Of a DNA stretch of 36,214 nt, positions 7,637-14,122 are shown piece after piece. The DNA is from Bordetella parapertussis. Lineage in GTDB: Bacteria > Pseudomonadota > Gammaproteobacteria > Burkholderiales > SG8-41. The notes below the pieces were generated by a model. The model did no database searches. It was given only the letters and a program-made list of their open reading frames with translations, and had not been told where the DNA came from. Location: assembly GCA_945864585.1 (NCBI GenBank), contig CAMBCF010000048.1, positions 1-36,214 of the forward strand, in the 5' to 3' direction. Position 1 is the stretch's first letter. Every line of letters begins with the position of its first letter. A program made the position numbers and the translations under genes.

Positions 7637-9937
7637 ATGACGAGTTCAAGCAGCACCTCATTTAACGCGATTGGCCGCTCCATCCCGCGTCTCGAAGCGC
7701 GTGCCAAGGTTACCGGCCGCGCCGAGTATGTACACAACATGCGTGTGCCCGGCATGCTGGTGGCGAAGGTATTTCGCAGCACGGTGGCGCATGGACTCAT
7801 ACGCAATATCGATGTCGCCGCTGCGCGCGCGATGCCGGGTGTGTTTGCCGTTTACACCGGCGAGGATATACGTGCGCTTATTGCCGAGCCGTACTACGGC
7901 CCGGCGTTTCACGATCAGCCGATACTGGCGCTCGACAAGGTGCGTCATGTCGGTGAGCCGGTGGCTGTGGTGCTGGCGGCGGACCCGCATGTGGCGGAAG
8001 CCGCCGCGCAAACTATCGTCGCAGAATACGCCGAACTGCCTGCCGTATACGATGAAGTCGAAGCGATGACTTCCAAAGCGGTGGTGCATGAGGTGTTGCG
8101 GCCCGCAGGCACGTTTCCCGATCTCAAACATCTCAAAGACAAGCGCGACACCAACATCGCGCTGGATTTTCATCTGCAGCGCGGCGATGTGGCGCAGGCC
8201 TTTGCCGCCGCTGATCATGTGTTCGAGCACGTGTTTCGCACGCAGCAGGTGCTGCACCTGCCGCTAGAGCCGTTCGCGACGGTGGCCGAGCCGGCGGGTG
8301 ATTTCACGGCGGGCACGCTGATACTGCATACCTCGTCGCAAAGCCCGTCGTTTGTGCGCATTGAGATCGCGCGCCTGTTGGGCTGGCCGGAGAACAAGGT
8401 GCGGGTGAAAGTGCCGTATCTCGGCGGCGGTTTCGGCGCGAAGGTCTATATCAAAACCGAGGCGCTCGCTGCCGCCTGCGCCATGCTGAGCGCCAGGCCG
8501 GTGAAACTCGCGCTGACGATGGAAGAACAGTTCTACATGATTACCAAACACGCCACGACTTTGCGTATCAAGAGCGGCGTAACCAAAGACGGGCGCGTCA
8601 CCGCACGCGAATGCGAGGTGTGGTGGAACGGCGGCGCGTATGCCGACATCGGGCCGCGGGTGACGCAGAAATCCGGATTCACCGCGGCGGGGCCGTATGA
8701 GATAGACAACGTGCGCATCGACTCGTATGCGCTGTATACCAATCTGCCGCCGGCAGGCGCGCTGCGCGGCTTCGGCATACCGCAACTGGTGTGGGCGTAT
8801 GAAAGCCACACTGACATGATTGCACGCGAACTGAAAATTGATCCGCTGGCAATTCGCCGCAAGAATTTGCTGCGCGAAGGGCGTCCGCAGGCTACCGGCA
8901 CACTGATGAAGGATGCTGCGCTCGACACGGTGCTCGAACGCCTGGCAACGCGCATGCAGTGGGATAAGCCGTTTGACCGTGGTAGCGAAACAATGCGCCG
9001 AGGACGTGGCATCGCCATCGGCTTCAAAGCGAGTATCTCGCCGACCACGTCGATGGCTATCGTCAATCTGAATGCAGATGGCAGTTGCCATCTGCATTCG
9101 AGTACCGTGGACATGGGGCAGGGCTCCGATACCGCGATGGCGCAGATGGTGTCCGAAGTGCTGGGTGTGGCAGTCGAAAAAATTACCGTGGTGCATCCCG
9201 ATACCGATGTCACGCCGTACGATATGGCGACACTGGGTTCGCGTTCGACCTACCACATGGGTCACGCGGTCAGGAATGCCGCCGAAGATGCGCGCGACAG
9301 GTTGTTTGCGCTGGCGCGTGAACTGGGCCTGTCGGCGGAAACCACGCCGATAGCGGATATTTTCAAAAAGAAATACGGCATGCAGGCGGGCAATATCGTC
9401 GGTGTCGGCAGCTTTATTCCACCCTACACGCCGCCGGACGCCAATGGTCAAACCGCAGACGCTACACCGTTCTGGATGATCGGCGCGACGGGCGCTGAAG
9501 TTGAAGTCGATACCGAGACCGGTGAGTTCAAGGTGACGCGGCTGGTGAATCTGGTGGATGTTGGCCGTGCCATCAATCCGGCGATAGTTGAAACGCAGAT
9601 TTCCGGCGCGACCATCATGCAACTGGGGTTTACGTTGTTTGAACGCATGGATTTCGATGCCGGGCAGGTCACCAATGCTTCGCTCGCGGACTATAAAATA
9701 CCCGGCATACGCGATGTGCCGCTGCTGATGGAAAACGAAGCGGTGGATGCTGTGCAGCACAGCGGCCCGTTCGGCGCGAAAGGTGTGGGCGAGAGCGGCA
9801 CGTTTGGCGTTTCGCCGGCGATTGCCAATGCCATAGATGATGCGGTGGGCGTGCGCTTGACCAGTCTGCCGCTGACGGCGGAGGCGGTGTATCGCGGCTT
9901 GCGTTTGAAGGTGGGCGACCCTGTGAAGAACGAATAA
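7637..9937 (+). CDS. Molybdopterin-binding large subunit of a xanthine-oxidase-family hydroxylase (CoxL type)
   Basis: A complete 766-residue catalytic subunit. The aldehyde oxidase/xanthine dehydrogenase a/b hammerhead occupies about residues 15-135 (GRSIPRLEARAKVTGRAEYV opens it), followed by the molybdopterin domain. Visible cofactor motifs are VPYLGGGFGAKVY, GALRGFG at 374-380, the DMGQGSDTAMAQM loop and the catalytic Glu at residue 719 in GAKGVGESG. GALRGFG shows that this is not a form I CO dehydrogenase (which has AYxCSFR) and not the AYRGAGR type; it matches hydroxylases of N-heteroaromatics, aldehydes or CoA thioesters. The enzyme would insert a water-derived oxygen next to a ring nitrogen or at an activated carbon. 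The ribosome binding site is weak. The 2Fe-2S subunit gene follows after a 207-base repeat-rich gap, an unusual break in a normally tight operon. Substrate unknown. Confidence 0.93.
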   Translation: MTSSSSTSFNAIGRSIPRLEARAKVTGRAEYVHNMRVPGMLVAKVFRSTVAHGLIRNIDVAAARAMPGVFAVYTGEDIRALIAEPYYGPAFHDQPILALDKVRHVGEPVAVVLAADPHVAEAAAQTIVAEYAELPAVYDEVEAMTSKAVVHEVLRPAGTFPDLKHLKDKRDTNIALDFHLQRGDVAQAFAAADHVFEHVFRTQQVLHLPLEPFATVAEPAGDFTAGTLILHTSSQSPSFVRIEIARLLGWPENKVRVKVPYLGGGFGAKVYIKTEALAAACAMLSARPVKLALTMEEQFYMITKHATTLRIKSGVTKDGRVTARECEVWWNGGAYADIGPRVTQKSGFTAAGPYEIDNVRIDSYALYTNLPPAGALRGFGIPQLVWAYESHTDMIARELKIDPLAIRRKNLLREGRPQATGTLMKDAALDTVLERLATRMQWDKPFDRGSETMRRGRGIAIGFKASISPTTSMAIVNLNADGSCHLHSSTVDMGQGSDTAMAQMVSEVLGVAVEKITVVHPDTDVTPYDMATLGSRSTYHMGHAVRNAAEDARDRLFALARELGLSAETTPIADIFKKKYGMQAGNIVGVGSFIPPYTPPDANGQTADATPFWMIGATGAEVEVDTETGEFKVTRLVNLVDVGRAINPAIVETQISGATIMQLGFTLFERMDFDAGQVTNASLADYKIPGIRDVPLLMENEAVDAVQHSGPFGAKGVGESGTFGVSPAIANAIDDAVGVRLTSLPLTAEAVYRGLRLKVGDPVKNE

Positions 9938-9952
9938 CCACAGATGAAAACA

Positions 9953-10125
9953 AGGTCAAAAGCATTTGCCACAGATTTCACAGATGAACACAGATAACTT
10001 CAAAAGCATGACAGCCACAGAGGATACAGAGAAAAAACCAGAGGTTTCTCTGTGTCACTCTGTGTCCTCTGTGGCTAATGCTTTTGACCTTAGCTCTATC
10101 TGTGTTCATCTGTGAAATCTGTGGC
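9953..10125 (+). repeat. Nested inverted repeat between large and small hydroxylase subunit genes
   Basis: The 207-base gap is filled by a nested palindrome. Bases 9968-9996 are the exact reverse complement of 10097-10125 (29 bases). Between them, GCCACAGAGGATACAGAG at 10014-10031 pairs with 10058-10075 with one mismatch. AAGGTCAAAAGCATT at 9953-9967 is the reverse complement of 10077-10091. The arms are built from variations of CACAGA and CTCTGTG, the style of a dispersed intergenic repeat found in many bacterial genomes. A transcript through it could form a long hairpin; no T tract suited to termination follows. Confidence 0.9.
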
Positions 10126-10144
10126 TAAAAATGGTCTTTAAATA

Positions 10145-10612
10145 ATGAGCACCACCAGCACCATCAACTTCACCCTCAACGGCGAACCTGTCACTGCGCA
10201 GATCGGCACGCACCAGCATTTGGTGGAGGTGTTGCAGGAACGCGGACTCACCGGCGCGCGTGAGAGTTGCGCGCAGGGCTTGTGCGGTTGCTGCACGGTG
10301 CTGGTGAATGAGGTGGCAGTTTCCGGCTGTTTGTATCTGGCGGCGTTTGCCGATGGCGCCGAGGTGCGCACCATTGAACATCTGCCCGGCGGCAAGCTGG
10401 ATGCGGTGCAGGAAGCGTTTATCGAATGCGGCGCGTTTCAATGTGGTTATTGCACGCCGGGGTTTATTTTGATGACGCGGCAACTGCTGGATGAACACCC
10501 TGATCCGTCCGAGGATGATATTCGCCATTACCTGTCGGGCAATCTGTGCCGCTGCGCGGCGTATCCTGAAATCATCAAAGCGGTTAAGCTGGCTGCCAGC
10601 AAACGCAAGTGA
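10145..10612 (+). CDS. 2Fe-2S small subunit of a molybdenum hydroxylase (CoxS type)
   Basis: A complete 155-residue iron-sulphur subunit. The plant-type ferredoxin cluster is ligated by C42, C47, C50 and C62 (ESCAQGLCGCCTV…SGC). The second, alpha-helical cluster is ligated by C100, C103, C135 and C137 (FQCGYCTPGFILMTRQLL and GNLCRCAAYPEI). It passes electrons from molybdenum to the FAD subunit. It lies downstream of the large subunit across a long inverted repeat and overlaps or abuts the UbiD-type gene, so all are probably one transcript. All eight cysteines are present, so the subunit looks functional. Confidence 0.95.
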   Translation: MSTTSTINFTLNGEPVTAQIGTHQHLVEVLQERGLTGARESCAQGLCGCCTVLVNEVAVSGCLYLAAFADGAEVRTIEHLPGGKLDAVQEAFIECGAFQCGYCTPGFILMTRQLLDEHPDPSEDDIRHYLSGNLCRCAAYPEIIKAVKLAASKRK

Positions 10613-10629
10613 GAACGCAAGAACCTAAA

Positions 10630-12084
10630 ATGACGCGAACTGCCGCTAATCCACTGGATCTACGCGCATGGCTGGATGTCGCGCGCAAGCTCGGCGAGTT
10701 GAAGGACGTGCGCGGCGCCGACTGGAATCTTGAGCTCGGTGCGATCAGCGAACTCAACGTCAAGATCGATTCCGCACCGGCGTTGTTGTTCGACGACATC
10801 AAAGGTTACCCGAACGGCTTTCGCGTGCTGACCTGTAGCACCGCGAGTCCCGCGCGTTTGTCTAGTTTGCTGCGCCTTGGCGAAATAAAAACACACGCTG
10901 CTCTGGTGCATAAGCTGCGCGGCTTGCCCAAAACCTGGCAAGCCGCTGCGCCGAAGTTCGAGCCGGTGATCGCCAAAAAAGGCCCGCTGTTCGAGAACAT
11001 TCAATCGGGTGACGCGGTCAATCTCAATACGTTTCCTGCGCCGCTGTGGCACGAAAAAGATGGCGGGCGTTACATCGGCACCGGCTGCATGGTGGTGACG
11101 CGTGATCTGGATAGTGATTGGGTGAACGTTGGCACTTACCGCGTGATGATTCACGACCGCAACACCGTCGGCCTCGATATGATTCCCGGCAAGCACGGCG
11201 CGCAGCAGTACGATAAACACATGAAAGCGGGCAAGCCGTTTCCGGTGGCGATCGTATGCGGCGCCGATCCGCTGGGCTATCTGATTTCCGGCATCGAAGT
11301 GCCCTACGGCATGTGCGAATACAACTACATCGGCGCCATCCTCGGCGAACCGGTGTCGGTGGTGCGCGGCGAGCTTACCGGATTGCCCATTCCGAGTGGC
11401 GCTGAACTGGTGCTCGAAGGCTGGGCGCACCCGGGTGACGAGCGTATCGAAGGGCCGTTCGGCGAGTTTCATGGCTACTATCCGGGCAAGGCAGCGACCG
11501 CGCCGGCGGTGAAGATCGAAAAAATATACTTTAGAAACAATCCGATTATCGTCGGCAGTCCACCGGCGAAACCACCCAATGACTACTCGTATTCCAAGGC
11601 GGTGATGCGCTCGGCGCTGCTGCTGGATGCCCTCGCGGCAGCGGGTGTGCCCGATGTGGCGAACGTGTGGGCGCACGAAATCGGCGGCGCGCGCATGTTC
11701 AATGTGGTGGCTATCAAGCAGCGTTACGCGGGCCACGCACGCCAGGCCGGGCACATACTGAGTCAATGCGGCGTCGGTGCATACATGTCGCGCTACTCGG
11801 TGGTGGTGGATGAAGATATCGATCCGTCGAATTTGCAGGAAGTGATGTGGGCGGTGGCCACGCGCACCGACCCGGACATCGACATCGACATCATCAAGCG
11901 CGGCATGGGTTCAAAGAATGACCCGATGTCGATTGCTTACCGCTATGATGCGCCGTTGACCTCCAAGGCAGTGATCGATGCATGCCGGCCCTACGACTTT
12001 TTGAAGACGTTTCCGGAAGTGGCGGAGGCGAGCAAGGAACTACAGGAACAGGTTAGGGTTAAGTGGGAAGAATTGTTTAAATAG
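10630..12084 (+). CDS. UbiD-family prenylated-FMN decarboxylase
   Basis: A protein of 484 residues of the UbiD decarboxylase superfamily, close to the usual length. Landmarks include DLRAWLDVARKLGELKDVRGADWNLELGAI at the start, the metal/prFMN region NVGTYRVMIHDRNTVGLDMIPGKHGAQQY, AIVCGADPLGY, and HPGDERIEGPFGEFHGYYPG, which contains conserved acidic residues of the active site. Family members reversibly (de)carboxylate aromatic or alpha,beta-unsaturated acids using prenylated FMN made by a UbiX protein; no ubiX is in this window. I chose the ATG at 10630; a GTG at 10609 overlaps the previous stop codon and would add seven residues. Its place directly behind the molybdenum hydroxylase genes suggests the hydroxylated acid is its substrate, but either enzyme may act first. 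Confidence 0.92.
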   Translation: MTRTAANPLDLRAWLDVARKLGELKDVRGADWNLELGAISELNVKIDSAPALLFDDIKGYPNGFRVLTCSTASPARLSSLLRLGEIKTHAALVHKLRGLPKTWQAAAPKFEPVIAKKGPLFENIQSGDAVNLNTFPAPLWHEKDGGRYIGTGCMVVTRDLDSDWVNVGTYRVMIHDRNTVGLDMIPGKHGAQQYDKHMKAGKPFPVAIVCGADPLGYLISGIEVPYGMCEYNYIGAILGEPVSVVRGELTGLPIPSGAELVLEGWAHPGDERIEGPFGEFHGYYPGKAATAPAVKIEKIYFRNNPIIVGSPPAKPPNDYSYSKAVMRSALLLDALAAAGVPDVANVWAHEIGGARMFNVVAIKQRYAGHARQAGHILSQCGVGAYMSRYSVVVDEDIDPSNLQEVMWAVATRTDPDIDIDIIKRGMGSKNDPMSIAYRYDAPLTSKAVIDACRPYDFLKTFPEVAEASKELQEQVRVKWEELFK

Positions 12085-12109
12085 TAACTGGCTCAATAGG
12101 GCATGAAAG

Positions 12110-12240
12110 TGCTTCCCGCCTTCGGCCCCCTCGCTACGCTCTCCCCGGCCCTTCTCCCGGAGGGAGAAGGGAGAAAGTCCCCTCTCCCTCCGGGACAAGG
12201 GAACACTTGAAGCGTAGCAGAGGGTTAGGGTGAGGGAAGG
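12110..12240 (+). repeat. Intergenic hairpin repeat rich in CTCCC/GGGAG
   Basis: The 190-base gap between the UbiD-type gene and the next Bug receptor carries a hairpin, CCCTTCTCCC at 12149-12158 pairing perfectly with GGGAGAAGGG at 12162-12171, loop GGA. A second, less perfect CTCCCTCCGGGACAAGGG block and a GAGGGTTAGGGTGAGGG tract end near 12238. This is the composition of a common dispersed repeat in proteobacterial intergenic regions. It may act as a terminator-like structure, but there is no T tract. Confidence 0.7.
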
Positions 12241-12275
12241 TTTTTAGAATTGCCGCCAACAAGTCGGAGAAAAGT

Positions 12276-13235
12276 ATGAAGCAAATTCTTGCAGGTTTGT
12301 TTTTTACGCTGCCGCTCACGGTGGCGGCACAGGACTACCCAACCAAATCCATCCGCGTGCTGGTGTCCTTCGCGCCCGGCGGCGTGGTGGATACCTCGAC
12401 GCGTATTGTCACCGGCAAGATTGCCGAGGCGCTGGGCTGGCAATTCGTGGTGGATAACCGTCCGGGGGCCAACGGCTTTATCGGCGCAACTGCGGCGGCG
12501 AAGGGGAACCCCGACGGTTACACCGTGCTGTCGGCGCACACCGGTGAATTTGCGGTGAACCCGGTGATGTTCAAGACCCTGCCCTACGATCCCGAGAAAT
12601 CGTTCGTGCCGGTCATCATGCTGAGCGATGCGCCGATGCTGATCGTGGTGAATGCGCAGTCGCCGATCAACAGCATCAAGGAGTTGATCGCTGCGGCGCG
12701 CGCCAAACCGGGTGCAGTCACCTTCGGTTCACCCGGTACGGGATCGGTGAATCACATGGCAAGCGAATGGCTGGCCGCTGCGGCGGGCGTAAAAATGCTG
12801 CATGTGCCGTACAAGGGCGGCGCACCGGCGGTGGTGGCAGTAGCGACCAATGATGTGATATTCACCATCGCCGGCATGCCCGGCGTGTCGCCGCATCTGC
12901 AGGGTAAGCGCGTCAAGGTGCTGGGCATCACCACTGCCAAGCGTTCGCCGCTGGTGCCCGACTACGCCACGGCGCAGGAGATGGGCGTGGCCGGCGTTGA
13001 TGCGTCGATCTGGGTGGGCTTTTTTGTGCCTACGGGTACGCCTGCGGCGATCATCAACAAGCTCTATGCCGCGTCGGCAGACGCCTTGAAGCGCCCCGAA
13101 GTCAAAGAGCGTCTGGCCGTGGTGGGCGGCGCTGAAGCGGTGGCGACAGCGAGCGCAGCGTTTAAAATTCGCATTAACAGTGATATCAAACGCTACAACA
13201 AAGTAGCACAACAAGTTGGCATCAAGCCAGAGTGA
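12276..13235 (+). CDS. Bug/TctC-family periplasmic solute receptor
   Basis: A complete receptor of 319 residues. A short signal peptide (MKQILAGLFFTLPLTVAAQ) leads to DYPTKSIRVLVSFAPGGVVD. Then come NRPGANGFIGATAAAKGNPDGY, TFGSPGTGSVNHMASEWL, LHVPYKGGAPAVVAVATND and the C-terminal DIKRYNKVAQQVGIKPE. A GTCGGAGAAA site stands before the ATG. It is on the same strand and downstream of the hydroxylase/UbiD genes, the usual place for a receptor dedicated to the operon's substrate, although a repeat-rich gap lies between. The C-terminal GGAEAVATASAAF stretch is nearly copied by the receptor fragment at 20185. Confidence 0.95.
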   Translation: MKQILAGLFFTLPLTVAAQDYPTKSIRVLVSFAPGGVVDTSTRIVTGKIAEALGWQFVVDNRPGANGFIGATAAAKGNPDGYTVLSAHTGEFAVNPVMFKTLPYDPEKSFVPVIMLSDAPMLIVVNAQSPINSIKELIAAARAKPGAVTFGSPGTGSVNHMASEWLAAAAGVKMLHVPYKGGAPAVVAVATNDVIFTIAGMPGVSPHLQGKRVKVLGITTAKRSPLVPDYATAQEMGVAGVDASIWVGFFVPTGTPAAIINKLYAASADALKRPEVKERLAVVGGAEAVATASAAFKIRINSDIKRYNKVAQQVGIKPE

Positions 13236-13319
13236 GCGGTTACGTGTTTCCGGGTTGACACGCGCAGGTTGTGTACATACGATGTCCATGAGCATAACTT
13301 TAAAACAGGAGCCATGATT

Positions 13320-13622
13320 ATGCCCGCAGCCGTTGCGCGTGTCGTCGTGCAAGCCACCACGCAAGATAAGAAAGCCATTGCCGCCAAAGCAAAGAAACTT
13401 GATTTGCCGGTGTCAGAGCTGATGCGTGGCGGCGCGTTCGCGTATGAACCGAGTGAAACGGTGGAGGAACTGAGCGTACTCGCCGATGCAGCGAAGCTTG
13501 CGGCAGATCGCGCCGGAGCATCTATTGATCATGCGCTGGACTTTATCGCGGCGAGCAACAAGCGTATCGCGGTGATAGAAAAGAAAGCGGCCAAGCGGCT
13601 TGATCGCAAAGCGCCGCAATGA
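13320..13622 (+). CDS. Ribbon-helix-helix-like small protein
   Basis: About 100 residues, rich in Ala and Lys. The N-terminal half, ARVVVQATTQDKKAIAAKAKKLDLP followed by VSELMRGGAFAYEPS, has the strand-helix-turn-helix pattern of CopG/MobC-type ribbon-helix-helix DNA-binding proteins. The second half (from about residue 50) is predicted helical with many Ala/Asp/Lys and no known motif. ACAGGA at 13305-13310 favours the ATG at 13320; the ATG at 13314 is also possible. The stop overlaps the start of the cytochrome gene (ATGA at 13619-13622), so the two are translationally coupled, an unusual pairing. There is no toxin partner. Annotation as DNA-binding protein is an inference from pattern. Confidence 0.65.
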   Translation: MPAAVARVVVQATTQDKKAIAAKAKKLDLPVSELMRGGAFAYEPSETVEELSVLADAAKLAADRAGASIDHALDFIAASNKRIAVIEKKAAKRLDRKAPQ

Positions 13623-13978
13623 AATCCAAAATAATTTTCATCGCCGCGTGCCTCGCAGGATTTTCCGGCACGCCGTTCGCACAGGAATCACCGGCAGGTG
13701 ACGCCGCACGCGGCTTCAAGGCCTATACGCATCATTTGTGCGATACCTGCCACGGCACGGTAGGTCAGGGCGGCGAGCGTGGCGCGGGGCCGAAAATCGC
13801 GCCCGACGTGTGGCCTTACGCCGCATTTGCGCAACAGACACGCAAACCGCGCCTGGTGATGATTCCTTATTCCGAAAAGACCCTGCCCGAACAAGACCTC
13901 GTGGACATGCACGCCTATCTGCGTACGATCAAAAATCCGCCGGCGGCGAAAGATGTGCCGTTGTTGAGGGACTTTTGA
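13619..13978 (+). CDS. Small monohaem c-type cytochrome
   Basis: A 119-residue secreted protein. A signal peptide of about 21 residues (…ACLAGFSGTPFA) precedes the haem-binding motif CDTCH at residues 41-45. Class I features follow: GTVGQGGERGAGPKI, a candidate distal Met ligand in RLVMIPYSEKT, and the final helix DLVDMHAYLRTIKNPP. It would carry electrons in the periplasm. The start overlaps the end of the ribbon-helix-helix gene. The next gene is convergent and encodes a Tat-exported thiamine-diphosphate enzyme, so a functional link as electron acceptor is possible but unproven. Confidence 0.88.
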   Translation: MKSKIIFIAACLAGFSGTPFAQESPAGDAARGFKAYTHHLCDTCHGTVGQGGERGAGPKIAPDVWPYAAFAQQTRKPRLVMIPYSEKTLPEQDLVDMHAYLRTIKNPPAAKDVPLLRDF

Positions 13979-13994
13979 GGAGTGAAGGTGTGAT

Positions 13995-14107
13995 CGAGTG
14001 AACGGGTGAACGAGTAACATCGGGGACCGGCCCCGCGCTACTCCGTCCTCACTCTTGTGGAGAGCGAAGCGAGGGGGGTGAGCTTGACTCGTTCACCCGT
14101 TCACTCG
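13995..14107. repeat. 21-bp inverted repeat between convergent genes
   Basis: Bases 13995-14015 are the exact reverse complement of 14087-14107 (21 bases, built from GTGAAC and GTTCAC words). Between the arms is a GGGGACCGGCCCC palindrome and a GAGCGAAGCGAGG tract. It lies between the convergent cytochrome and thiamine-diphosphate enzyme genes and could act as a bidirectional structure, though neither arm is followed by a T run. Confidence 0.8.
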
Positions 14108-14122
14108 TTCACGCAGTCAGCA

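Noticed and set aside
8264-9760. Long open frame of nearly 500 codons antisense to the molybdopterin subunit gene
   Set aside because: It lies wholly inside a confident gene, has no family motifs and is His/Arg-rich, as expected of a high-GC shadow frame.
7637-9937. Annotation of the coxMLS-like genes as aerobic CO dehydrogenase
   Set aside because: The active-site loop is GALRGFG, not AYxCSFR or AYRGAGR, so CO oxidation is not supported.
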